A stretch of 32,646 bases of DNA from Paenibacillus sp. A3 (GTDB lineage: Bacteria; Bacillota; Bacilli; Paenibacillales; NBRC-103111), in NCBI RefSeq assembly GCF_001399685.1, contig NZ_JTHN01000064.1:1-32646 (forward strand), read 5' to 3'. The position numbers were made by a program, and so were the translations under genes. Under the pieces are notes generated by a model. That model was not told the origin of the DNA and searched no databases. It saw only the letters and a list, made by a program, of their open reading frames with translations. Shown piece after piece: positions 5,674-14,022 of the stretch. Within the stretch, counting starts at the first letter, position 1, and every line of letters starts with the position of its first letter.

Positions 5674-8337
5674 ATGAAAAAACGATGGACCGGTCTTTTA
5701 CTGTTCATGTTCTCATGCCTGGTGTTTGCCGCTGGCGCTCAAGCGGCGCAGCCGCACTCGTCCTACTGGTTCCCGGAGGATCTGCTCCGTTGGACGCCGC
5801 AGGGAGACAAGGATGCGGAGTTCAACCGCAGCACGATTGCTTTGCAGGACCGTTTCACAGGATATCAGGTTAACAAGCACGCTACGGTCGAGCCTAAAGT
5901 GGCAGCGCTTTCGGCGATGAACCGGCAAACCAGCGGCGTGCCGTCGCAAGGGTCGGAGAAGTTCGACGCGAATACGTTCGGCTACTGGGCTTACGTCGAC
6001 AAGCTCGTCTATTGGGGCGGATCGTCGGGCGAAGGCATCATCGTGCCGCCGAGCGCGGACGTGACGGATGCAGCCCATAAGAATGGCGTTCCGGTGCTTG
6101 GCACCGTCTTTTTCCCGCCGAGCGTATACGGTGGCAAGTTCGAATGGGTGAAGCAGACGATCCGGCAAAACCCGGACGGCACGTTCCCGGTAGCGGATAA
6201 ACTGCTCGAAGTGGCGAACTATTACGGCTTCGACGGCTGGTTTATAAACCAGGAGACGGAAGGCGGAACGGCGGAAGACGCCGCGGCGATGCAGAAGTTC
6301 CTTGCCTACCTGCAGGCGAAGAAGCCGGCGGGGATGCAGATCATGTGGTACGATTCGATGACCGCGGACGGCTCGATCGCTTGGCAGAACGCGCTGACGG
6401 ATCGCAACCAAATGTTCCTGCAGCAGGGCAGCGAACGCCGCTCCGACAGCATGTTCCTGAATTTCTGGTGGCGTTCGCTGGAGCCGTCCGCGAACAAAGC
6501 CAAGAGCCTGGGCCGCAGCCCGTACGAGCTGTTCACGGGCATTGATGTCGAAGCGAAGGGCTACGATACGAAAATTAGCTGGAACGCGATTTTTCCCGAG
6601 GGCAAGAAAGCGGTTACGTCGCTCGGCATTTATCGCCCGGACTGGGCGTTCAACTCGTCGGAAAATCAAGAGCAATTTTACGCGAAGGAAAATAAATTCT
6701 GGGTCGGCCCGACCGGCAACCCGGCCAATACGTCCGGCACGGCGGATTGGAAGGGCATCGCGCATTATGTCGTAGAACAGTCGCCGGTGAACGACCTGCC
6801 GTTTACGACGAATTTCAATACGGGCAACGGGCAGCTGTTCGCTGTGAACGGGGAAGTCGTGCGGACGACGCCGTGGAATAACCGGAGCCTGCAGGATGTG
6901 CTGCCCACCTGGCGCTGGATTGCGGAAAGCAAAGGGGAAGCGCTGAAGCCGAGCTTCGACTTCACGACCGCTTATTACGGCGGCAGCTCCTTGAAGCTGG
7001 CGGGAACGCTCAGCCCGCAGAACGCTACAAATCTGAAGCTGTACAAGACGGACCTGCTCGTAGAACAGAACACGAAGCTGTCGTTTACTTTCAAGTCGCA
7101 GACGAAGCACGCGGATTTGAAGGTGGGACTGTCGTTCGCCGATCAGCCCGACAAGTTCGTATTCCTTGACGCGGGCGGCCTGCATCCCGGAACGTGGGAT
7201 ACGCAAACGTTCAATCTGAATCCGTACCGCGGCAAGCGGATCGCCGCCATCTCTCTGTATGCGGACGCGAAGCAGACGATTCCGGACTTCTCGGTCAACA
7301 TCGGACAGCTTTCCGTCTATAACGCAAAAGACGATCCGAACCCTGCACCCGAGGTACGCGGCTTGAATGTGAAGGAAGCGGAGTTCAAGGACGGCATCTA
7401 CGGCGATGCCCGGTTGGAATGGTCGGCGACGGACCGTCCGGTCCGCTATTTCGAGGTGTACCGGGTGAAGCCGGACGGCAGCAAAGAGCTGCTCGGCGTC
7501 ACTCCGAACCGGGTGTACTACGTGCCGATGCTGCGCCGGATCGGACCGGAAGCGCAGACGAAGCTGGAAGTCGTCGCTCTTAGCGCGGACGGACAGCGCG
7601 GCAAAGCGGCGCAGACCGTGGTGACCTGGCCGGCGTATCCAAAGCCGGTAGCGGCATTCGCGGCGGATAAGACGCTCGTCGCGCCGGGACAGCCGGTAAC
7701 GTTTATTGACCAATCGTCCGAGGTGACGGAGCAGCGGGTATGGTCGTTCCCGGGCGGAACGCCGTCCGCAAGCACCGAGAAGCAGCCGGTCGTCACCTAT
7801 GCAGCCGAGGGAACGTACAGTGTGACGCTGACGGCGAAGAACTCGGTAGGCGACAGCACCGTAACCAAAGAAGCGTTCATCACGGTGACCAAGGACGCTG
7901 CTGGCGGGGTGAAAAATCTCGCCCTGAACAAGCCGGCGACGGCGGACGGAGCTTGCGGACCGAACGAAGCGGCAGCTTACGCCTTCGACGGCAAGGTGAC
8001 GGACAACAGCAAGTGGTGCGCGCTCGGCAGCGGGCCGCATTGGTTGTCGGTCGATCTGGGCGCGAGCTATACGATCAGTGAGTTTGTGGTGAAGCATGCG
8101 GAAGCGGGCGGTGAAGCGGCCGCGTTCAACACCCGCGACTTCCACATTCAAGTGAGCAACGACGGCAGCACTTGGAGCGACGTCGTTCAGGTTCAAGGCA
8201 ATACGGCCGCGGAGAGCAAGCATCCGATCGCGCTGACGAAGGCGAGATACGTGAAGCTGACGATCGATAAAGCCACGCAAGGCGGCGATACGGCCGCTCG
8301 TATTTACGAGTTCGAAGTGAACGGATTGGCGAAATAG
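5674..8337 (+). CDS. Secreted endo-beta-N-acetylglucosaminidase, GH85 (EndoD/EndoA type), with PKD and CBM32 domains
   Basis: Predicted to hydrolyse the chitobiose core of N-linked glycans outside the cell. The 887-residue product has a signal peptide (about 1-25, cleavage after AQA) and a GH85 catalytic domain starting near 27 (SSYWFPEDLLRWTP). The active-site segment GFDGWFINQET has Asn192 and Glu194, the Asn/Glu pair used by GH85 for substrate-assisted catalysis. After about residue 405 come beta-sandwich and fibronectin-like modules (405-655), a PKD domain (about 656-743) and a C-terminal F5/8 type C (CBM32-like) domain (about 746-887). No LPXTG or S-layer anchor is seen, so it is probably released or held by carbohydrate binding. 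The ATG at 5674 has GGGAGGAAACACG before it; an in-frame upstream start at 5557 lacks a ribosome site and would bury the signal peptide. It is monocistronic, with a terminator at 8344-8391. Confidence 0.95.
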   Translation: MKKRWTGLLLFMFSCLVFAAGAQAAQPHSSYWFPEDLLRWTPQGDKDAEFNRSTIALQDRFTGYQVNKHATVEPKVAALSAMNRQTSGVPSQGSEKFDANTFGYWAYVDKLVYWGGSSGEGIIVPPSADVTDAAHKNGVPVLGTVFFPPSVYGGKFEWVKQTIRQNPDGTFPVADKLLEVANYYGFDGWFINQETEGGTAEDAAAMQKFLAYLQAKKPAGMQIMWYDSMTADGSIAWQNALTDRNQMFLQQGSERRSDSMFLNFWWRSLEPSANKAKSLGRSPYELFTGIDVEAKGYDTKISWNAIFPEGKKAVTSLGIYRPDWAFNSSENQEQFYAKENKFWVGPTGNPANTSGTADWKGIAHYVVEQSPVNDLPFTTNFNTGNGQLFAVNGEVVRTTPWNNRSLQDVLPTWRWIAESKGEALKPSFDFTTAYYGGSSLKLAGTLSPQNATNLKLYKTDLLVEQNTKLSFTFKSQTKHADLKVGLSFADQPDKFVFLDAGGLHPGTWDTQTFNLNPYRGKRIAAISLYADAKQTIPDFSVNIGQLSVYNAKDDPNPAPEVRGLNVKEAEFKDGIYGDARLEWSATDRPVRYFEVYRVKPDGSKELLGVTPNRVYYVPMLRRIGPEAQTKLEVVALSADGQRGKAAQTVVTWPAYPKPVAAFAADKTLVAPGQPVTFIDQSSEVTEQRVWSFPGGTPSASTEKQPVVTYAAEGTYSVTLTAKNSVGDSTVTKEAFITVTKDAAGGVKNLALNKPATADGACGPNEAAAYAFDGKVTDNSKWCALGSGPHWLSVDLGASYTISEFVVKHAEAGGEAAAFNTRDFHIQVSNDGSTWSDVVQVQGNTAAESKHPIALTKARYVKLTIDKATQGGDTAARIYEFEVNGLAK

Positions 8338-8343
8338 CACGGA

Positions 8344-8391
8344 GGCCGCTTGTCTCTCTTATCTGCGGATAAGGAGACAGGCGGTCTTTTT
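8344..8391 (+). terminator. Rho-independent terminator of the GH85 gene
   Basis: GGCCGCTTGTCTC (8344-8356) pairs with GAGACAGGCGGTC (8374-8386) through 13 bp including two G-U pairs, followed directly by five T. It separates the enzyme gene from the regulator genes downstream. Confidence 0.88.
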
Positions 8392-8505
8392 GCCCCTTTC
8401 CGAACACGCCGCTGTCCGGAGCCGCGAAGGCTGACAACGATATTACCGGACGGCCGCGAATACATATAGCTTACGGGAAAAATCGGATACGGAGGGAGGC
8501 GCAGC

Positions 8506-10359
8506 ATGGTTTCGGGGGTCCGAACGTTTTACAAAAATCATATCGAGAAGAAGCTGTTCAACAAAATTTTGCTGCTGTATTCGCTCATTATCGTCGTCTC
8601 CTTGACGGCGCTCGCCGTTCTGATTTACCGCAACACTGCCGAGCAATCGACGCGCAAGGAGCTGGAAGCGGCGAAGCAGGTGCTGGAGCGGGCGACGCAC
8701 GAAGTGGAGCGCAGGTATGAGGCCGGTCAGCAGATGGTGTTCCAATTGTATAAGGACGAACGGCTGCTTCGGGACGTGCTGTTTTTTCTCAACAACGATT
8801 TTTCCGATTATCTTCGTTATCGGTTGGACCGTTTTGCGGACAATGCGGCCTTTGTCGACAAAAACATGGATTCGTATTTCCAGTCGTTAACCTTTGACCG
8901 GGAAATTCAGACGATCTGGCTGTACAGCAGCGTCAAGGGCTTCCTGTACGCGTACCGCGGGCTGGAGGAGCAAGGCTTCGTCTATCCGGGGCCGGAAAAC
9001 CCGAAAGTTGCCGATCCGATCCGTCGTATCCGCCAGACCAAGTCCTTCGCGCCGCCGCCGTCGTTCGAGCCGGGAGCGGATGGGGACCGCAACCGCATGT
9101 TTACGATGGCTAACGACATTAACGATCCGATCACCTTGCAGAATCACGGCACCTTGCTTGTCGACTGGAAATGGACCGGCATGGACCGGATTGTGCAGAA
9201 CGACCGGAGCGATTTCAAGGGGGAGCTGCTTCTGCTGACGGCGGACGGCACCGTGCTGTACGATTCCTCCCGGCGCTATACGGGGCAGAGCTACCCTTAC
9301 ATGCACGTCCTGCGGGACCAATCGGACCCGGTCGCGCTGGACGAACCGGCCTATGTACAGCTGAAGACGTTGAACCAAGGCGGCGTCGTGCTCGCCAGCA
9401 TCGTGCCGGTAGCGAAGGTAAGCGAAGGGCTTCAGGGGATGAAGCGAACGGTGATCGTAGGCACGGGCTTATGTGTGGCCGCCGCCGTGCTGCTGTCTTA
9501 TTTGCTGATGATCAATTTCTCGCGCCGTACGCAGACGGTCATTCGCGCCATGCGCAAGCTGCAGGACGGGGATCTCTCGGTTCGCGTAACCGTGCAGAAG
9601 GAAGACGAGCTGTTCCACATCGCCACCAGCTTCAACAAAATGTGCGAAACGCTGCAGGAGCACATCCAGCGGGTATACTTGTCCGAGATCAAGCAGCGGC
9701 AGGCGGAGCTGCTGGCGCTGCAGGCGCAGATCCAGCCCCATTTTCTGTATAACACGCTGGAGGCAATACGGCTTAAAGCGGTGATGGACGGCAACCGGGA
9801 TGTCGGGGATATGATCTACAGCTTGGGAGCACTGTTCCAGAATCTGATCAAGCACGAGACGATGGTGACCGTTCAGGACGAGGTCCAGCTGTGCCGGCTG
9901 TATTTGAACCTGCTGCGGGCCCGCTATCCGAACCGGTTCGACTACGAGGTTGCGGTCGACGGAGCCGTGGGCCGCTGTGCGATTCTGAAGCTGACGCTCC
10001 AGCCGATCGTCGAAAACTGCATCCGCCATGCCTTCCACGGCGCCGCTCCGGACGGCCGGGAGCGCCGGATTCTCATCCGCGGCTGGGCCGAAGGCTCAGA
10101 CGTCCATATCGCCGTTGCCGACAACGGCTCGGGCATCGTCCCCGAGCGGCTGGCGCAGCTGCAGCGGGACTTGAAACATCCGCCTTCGCCGTCCGGCGCG
10201 TCCATCGGTCTGACGAATGTGAACGAGCGGCTGAAGCACAGCTTCGGGGAAGCATACGGCTTGCGGATCGACAGCCGTCCCGGCGAAGGAGCGACGGTGA
10301 CCATCACGATTCCGGGAAGCGTAAGGGGGAACGAGTATGTATCGCGTATTTCTGGTTGA
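8506..10359 (+). CDS. YesM-type sensor histidine kinase (His_kinase family with HAMP)
   Basis: A 617-residue membrane kinase of the LytS/YesM class that senses extracellular sugar status. The first membrane segment is at about 22-42, a large extracellular sensor follows (about 43-313), a second segment lies at about 315-336 and a HAMP domain at about 337-390. The His_kinase motif QIQPHFLYNTLEAIR carries phospho-acceptor His412. The ATPase part has LQPIVENCIRHAF near 499-511, DNGSGI near 539-544 and a glycine-rich SGASIGLTNVNERL near 564-577. The ATG has GGAGGGAGG upstream. It overlaps the next gene by 23 bases, so the pair is coupled. No convincing sigma-A promoter was found in the short gap after the GH85 terminator. 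Its partner is the adjacent YesN-type regulator; the ligand is unknown, possibly a transport protein-sugar complex. Confidence 0.95.
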   Translation: MVSGVRTFYKNHIEKKLFNKILLLYSLIIVVSLTALAVLIYRNTAEQSTRKELEAAKQVLERATHEVERRYEAGQQMVFQLYKDERLLRDVLFFLNNDFSDYLRYRLDRFADNAAFVDKNMDSYFQSLTFDREIQTIWLYSSVKGFLYAYRGLEEQGFVYPGPENPKVADPIRRIRQTKSFAPPPSFEPGADGDRNRMFTMANDINDPITLQNHGTLLVDWKWTGMDRIVQNDRSDFKGELLLLTADGTVLYDSSRRYTGQSYPYMHVLRDQSDPVALDEPAYVQLKTLNQGGVVLASIVPVAKVSEGLQGMKRTVIVGTGLCVAAAVLLSYLLMINFSRRTQTVIRAMRKLQDGDLSVRVTVQKEDELFHIATSFNKMCETLQEHIQRVYLSEIKQRQAELLALQAQIQPHFLYNTLEAIRLKAVMDGNRDVGDMIYSLGALFQNLIKHETMVTVQDEVQLCRLYLNLLRARYPNRFDYEVAVDGAVGRCAILKLTLQPIVENCIRHAFHGAAPDGRERRILIRGWAEGSDVHIAVADNGSGIVPERLAQLQRDLKHPPSPSGASIGLTNVNERLKHSFGEAYGLRIDSRPGEGATVTITIPGSVRGNEYVSRISG

Positions 10360-11938
10360 CGACGAGCCGTTCATCATGGAGGGACTCGCTTATTTGATTG
10401 ACTGGGAGCGGCACGGACTGCAGATTGTCGGCAAGGCCGGGGACGGGGCGGAAGCGCTCGAAGCTTTGGCCGGCGAGCCGATCGATATTTTGATTACCGA
10501 CATCCAGATGCCCCGTATGAACGGCCTGGAGCTGATTCGCAGCGTAAGAGAGCTGCAGCCCGACGTGAAATTCATTATTTTAAGCGGGTACAACGATTTC
10601 GACTATGTGAAAGAAGGCGTCATGCTCGGCATCGAAAATTATTTGCTGAAGCCGGTCAATACGGAAGAATTGATCCGGACGCTGACCGGCACCGTTGCCA
10701 AAATCGAGCAGTCCGTTTATAAGGAAGAGAGCATTAAGCGCCATCTGGAAATCATCCGCGACAATCTCCTGTACCGCTGGGTCACGGCGGCCATCGAGCC
10801 GGAGGAGCTGAGAAACCGCGAGGAGCTGCTCGGCATCCGGCTAGGCTTGTCGGGGTATGTCGTGGGCATCGTCAAGCTGTTGTTCGATCAAGAGCAGGCG
10901 GAGACCGCCGAAGTATCGTCCCGGGCGGAGACGATTGCCGCCGTAAGGACGTATTGCCAGCGGACGGCGCAGTCTTACGGCCCGGAGCAGGCCGTGTTCG
11001 CCGATCTCGAAGGCGATCTCGTTCTCATCGCGGGACTGAACGACGGCGATGCGGAGCGGACCGGCTTCGTCCGCTTCATGGCGGAGCTGCAAGCCGCCAT
11101 CCGCGAGCGGTGGGGCCTGCCGCTGCTGGTGACGGTCGGCGAAGCGTCCAAGGGCGAGGCGTCCGCCCATCGCAGCTACCGCACCGCCAAGCGGATGCAG
11201 GACTACTATGTGCTCGCGCCGCACGACGGGCCGCTTGTCTACGAAGCGCCCGCTCTAACCGCAGCGGCGGAACCTGCGGCGCCTGCGCAGGCGGAGCTGG
11301 CCCATTTCTGCAAGCTGCTGTCGGCCGGGAAGAAGGACGAGGCGCTCGCCTGGGTCGGGGAAGCGTTCGCGCGTCTCCGGGGGACGGAAGGGCTGGCGCC
11401 GTCCGACGTCCAGAACACGGCGATGGCCGTGCTTGCGGCCGCCGTTCATCATGCCAATCTGATGCGGCAGGAGCACGAAGGCGCTATCGGCGATTACAAG
11501 CACTTGTTCTCGCAGGTCGTCAAGCCGCAGACGATGCAGGAACTGGAGGAGCTGGTCGAGCGCTTCGTCGACCATGTGCTTTTCGCGTCCGGTGCGGCGG
11601 AGCGGGAGTACAGCCCCGTCATCCGGCAGGTGCTGCGCGAGGTCGAGCGCCGCTATGGCGAAGAGCTGTCTTTGAAGACGTTAAGTCAGGCCTTCCACAT
11701 GAACTCGGTTTACCTGGGCCAGCTTTTCCATAAGGAAACGGGAGAGACGTTCTCCGATTACGTGAACAAGTACCGGCTTGCCCAGGCGAAGGAGCTGCTC
11801 GTCGAATCGAATCTGAAAACGAGCGACATCTCCCTTAGGGTCGGGTACACGGATACGAGCTATTTTTACAAGCAGTTTCGCAAATATTACGGCTTCTCGC
11901 CGACGGAATACCGCAATTGGAGCAAGCTGGGAGGCTGA
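10337..11938 (+). CDS. YesN-type response regulator with AraC DNA-binding domain
   Basis: A 533-residue response regulator: receiver domain at 1-125 with Asp8/Asp9, phospho-acceptor Asp55 (LITDIQMPRMNG) and the LLKPV lysine, a long central region (about 140-420) typical of YesN proteins, and a C-terminal AraC-type double helix-turn-helix (about 435-530) ending in the family signature VGYTDTSYFYKQFRKYYGFSP. It is expected to activate sugar importer genes after phosphorylation by the overlapping kinase gene. AAGGGGGAACGAGT precedes the ATG. Its most obvious target is the permease operon that begins 147 bases downstream, where two near-identical 14-mers occur (11947-11989). Family is certain, target inferred. 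Confidence 0.95.
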   Translation: MYRVFLVDDEPFIMEGLAYLIDWERHGLQIVGKAGDGAEALEALAGEPIDILITDIQMPRMNGLELIRSVRELQPDVKFIILSGYNDFDYVKEGVMLGIENYLLKPVNTEELIRTLTGTVAKIEQSVYKEESIKRHLEIIRDNLLYRWVTAAIEPEELRNREELLGIRLGLSGYVVGIVKLLFDQEQAETAEVSSRAETIAAVRTYCQRTAQSYGPEQAVFADLEGDLVLIAGLNDGDAERTGFVRFMAELQAAIRERWGLPLLVTVGEASKGEASAHRSYRTAKRMQDYYVLAPHDGPLVYEAPALTAAAEPAAPAQAELAHFCKLLSAGKKDEALAWVGEAFARLRGTEGLAPSDVQNTAMAVLAAAVHHANLMRQEHEGAIGDYKHLFSQVVKPQTMQELEELVERFVDHVLFASGAAEREYSPVIRQVLREVERRYGEELSLKTLSQAFHMNSVYLGQLFHKETGETFSDYVNKYRLAQAKELLVESNLKTSDISLRVGYTDTSYFYKQFRKYYGFSPTEYRNWSKLGG

Positions 11939-11946
11939 TGAAAACG

Positions 11947-11989
11947 TTTCTTTAGTTTCTCCACCCGTTCTAAAGTTTCTTAACTTTCT
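11947..11989 (+). promoter_or_regulatory. Direct 14-bp repeats, candidate YesN operator before the first permease operon
   Basis: TTTCTTTAGTTTCT (11947-11960) and TTTCTTAACTTTCT (11976-11989) agree at 12 of 14 positions, and their starts are 29 bases apart, close to three helical turns. Direct repeats of about this size are how AraC-type dimers usually bind. They lie in the 147-base gap between the regulator and the permease it probably controls. A partly complementary stretch (AAAGTTAGAAAAGAAA at 12009-12024) could alternatively fold back on the second copy. No strong -10/-35 pair follows. Confidence 0.4.
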
Positions 11990-12085
11990 GCCGCGCTCCG
12001 CATTGGGTAAAGTTAGAAAAGAAAGCGATGTATGCGTTTTCTGAAATGGAGCTTGCGGACGCAAAAGAACGGGGGTGAAAAGCTT

Positions 12086-13024
12086 GTGGGAACCATCGGA
12101 CGTACACTCAAGAAGCTAAACCGCAACAAAACCTTTTTGCTCATGGTGCTGCCGGGAGCCGTCTATTTCCTGCTGTTCAGCTATTTGCCGATGCCGGGGG
12201 CGATCATTGCCTTCAAGGAATACCGCTTCGACCGGGACGGCTTTCTGGCGAGCATATGGCGGAGCAAGTGGACCGGCTTCAAAAACTTCGAATTTTTATT
12301 TCAATCCGAAGACGCTTACATCATCGTGCGCAATACGCTGCTGTACAATTTTGCGTTTATCGTGCTGGGCACGGTTTTATCGGTGATTATGGCCATTATT
12401 TTGCATGAAATCGTCAACCGCCGGTGGGCGAAAATTTATCAGACCGGCATGTTCCTGCCTTACTTTTTGTCCTGGGTCATCGTCAGCTATTTCTTGTTCA
12501 GCTTCCTGAGCGTGGATCGCGGGGTGCTGAATCAGGCGCTGACGGCGCTCGGCATGGAGCGCGTCTCTTGGTACGCGGAGCCGGCCTATTGGCCTTACAT
12601 TCTCGTGCTTGTCAACCTGTGGAAGGGTGTCGGTTATTCCAGCGTCGTCTACCTGGCGGCCATCATCGGCATCGACAAGTCGTATTACGAAGCCGCGATG
12701 ATTGACGGCGCAGGCAAATGGCAGCAAATTTGGAGCATTACCTTGCCCTTTATCCGGCCGATGATCATCATCTTGACGGTGCTGGCGATCGGCGGCATTT
12801 TCCGCGCGGACTTCGGCTTGTTCTATCAAGTACCGCGCAATACGGGCGCGCTGTTCCCTGTGACCAACGTCATCGATACGTACGTGTACCGGGGACTGAA
12901 GGTGACGGGCAATATCGGCATGAGCACGGCGGCCGGGCTGTATCAATCGGTGGTTGGACTCGTTCTGGTGCTGGTGACCAACGCCGTCGTGAAGCGGATC
13001 AACAAAGAGAACGCTTTATTTTAA
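12086..13024 (+). CDS. Sugar ABC transporter permease, LplB type
   Basis: A 312-residue membrane permease of the carbohydrate uptake-1 class. The first membrane segment is at about 16-36 (FLLMVLPGAVYFLLFSYLP), five more hydrophobic segments follow, and the EAA loop YYEAAMIDGAGKWQQIWSITLP marks the ATPase contact. I choose the GTG at 12086: GGGGGTGA lies 7-8 bases before it and the protein then begins like other LplB proteins. An in-frame ATG at 12032 would add 18 residues but has only a weak AAAG-type site. It is the first gene of a permease-permease-binding protein operon with no ATPase gene. A shared MsmX-type ATPase elsewhere is presumed from what is known of this transporter class. Confidence 0.92.
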   Translation: MGTIGRTLKKLNRNKTFLLMVLPGAVYFLLFSYLPMPGAIIAFKEYRFDRDGFLASIWRSKWTGFKNFEFLFQSEDAYIIVRNTLLYNFAFIVLGTVLSVIMAIILHEIVNRRWAKIYQTGMFLPYFLSWVIVSYFLFSFLSVDRGVLNQALTALGMERVSWYAEPAYWPYILVLVNLWKGVGYSSVVYLAAIIGIDKSYYEAAMIDGAGKWQQIWSITLPFIRPMIIILTVLAIGGIFRADFGLFYQVPRNTGALFPVTNVIDTYVYRGLKVTGNIGMSTAAGLYQSVVGLVLVLVTNAVVKRINKENALF

Positions 13025-13054
13025 ACACTCGACGAAAAGGAAGGGGGAGCCTGA

Positions 13055-13999
13055 TTGCCAAGTCCGAATGCACCTACCGCTGCCATGATTAAGAAGAGCC
13101 GGGACTTTACGAAGCTGTCGCCGTTCTGGAACGGCGTATGCCACGCGATCGCCGGCGGGTTTGCCATTGCCTGCGTATTTCCGTTCATCTTCGTTGTCAT
13201 CATCTCGCTGACGGACGAGCAAGCGTTAGCGAACAACGGCTATCAGGTGTTTCCGGAAATATGGAGCTTCGAGGCGTACCGGTACCTTTTTCGAACCGGA
13301 GGTCAGCTGTTCCGGTCCTACGGGGTGACGCTCTTTGTCACCATTGTCGGAACGCTGCTCAGCGTGCTGACCGTCGCGCTGTACGCTTATGCGCTGTCCA
13401 GAAACAATTTCGCGTACCGGAACGCCTTTGCGTTTTTCGCTTTTTTCACGATGCTGTTTAACGGCGGGCTGGTGCCTTCCTACATCGTGACGACGCAGGT
13501 GCTGCATTTGAAGGATACGATATGGGCGCTTATTTTGCCCACGTGCGTCAGCGCTTTCTCGATCTTGATCATGCGCACGTTTTTCAAGCAGATGGTGCCC
13601 GATGCGATCATCGAGTCCGGCCGGATTGACGGGGCGGGCGAATGGAAGGTGTTCACGCATTTGGTGATGCCCATCTCGCTGCCGGGGCTGGCGACGATCG
13701 GTCTGTTCAGTACACTCGGCTATTGGAACGATTGGTTCAATGCGCTGCTGTACATCGACAGCCCGAATCTGATTCCGCTGCAGTCGCTGCTGATGAAGAT
13801 CGAGAGCAACATTCAGTTTATCGTGCAAAACTCCAGTCTCAGCGACGCCACCCAGCGCTTCGAAATCGCCAAGTCGCTGCCGCAGGAATCGTCAAGAATG
13901 GCCATGGTCGTCCTGGCCACCGGTCCGATCGTGCTCGCATATCCGTTCTTCCAACGGTATTTCGTGCAGGGCCTGACGATCGGAGCGGTTAAAGAATAA
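13055..13999 (+). CDS. Sugar ABC transporter permease, YtcP type
   Basis: The second permease subunit, 314 residues, with membrane segments starting at about 29-52 (AIAGGFAIACVFPFIFVVII) and the EAA loop IESGRIDGAGEWKVFTHLVMP. The C-terminus FFQRYFVQGLTIGAVKE is the standard YtcP ending. The start is a TTG with GGAAGGGGGAG 5-6 bases upstream; the next in-frame ATG (13085) has no ribosome site. It lies 30 bases after the LplB-type gene and 23 before the lipoprotein gene, so the three are one operon. Pairs with the LplB-type subunit as a heterodimer. Confidence 0.93.
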   Translation: MPSPNAPTAAMIKKSRDFTKLSPFWNGVCHAIAGGFAIACVFPFIFVVIISLTDEQALANNGYQVFPEIWSFEAYRYLFRTGGQLFRSYGVTLFVTIVGTLLSVLTVALYAYALSRNNFAYRNAFAFFAFFTMLFNGGLVPSYIVTTQVLHLKDTIWALILPTCVSAFSILIMRTFFKQMVPDAIIESGRIDGAGEWKVFTHLVMPISLPGLATIGLFSTLGYWNDWFNALLYIDSPNLIPLQSLLMKIESNIQFIVQNSSLSDATQRFEIAKSLPQESSRMAMVVLATGPIVLAYPFFQRYFVQGLTIGAVKE

Positions 14000-14022
14000 T
14001 ATTGTACTAGGAGGAACGCCGC

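Noticed and set aside
5674..5748. Lipobox in the GH85 signal peptide (Cys15 in FMFSC)
   Set aside because: The residues before the Cys (M-F-S) do not fit the lipobox, and the Cys is inside the hydrophobic core; a normal cleavage site AQA-A follows.
5713..8340. An 875-residue open frame on the minus strand opposite the GH85 gene
   Set aside because: It is Arg-rich, matches no family I know, and mirrors a gene with clear domains and codon pattern. GC-rich coding DNA often leaves the opposite frame open.
11938..11955. Cre-like sequence around ATGAAAACGTTTCTTT
   Set aside because: Only the left half of a CcpA site is present; the right half lacks the CA and has C in an A/T position. The direct repeats explain the T-rich part better.
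12032..12085. ATG at 12032 as the start of the first LplB-type permease
   Set aside because: It lacks a good ribosome site, while the GTG at 12086 has GGGGGTGA at correct distance and gives a normal family N-terminus.
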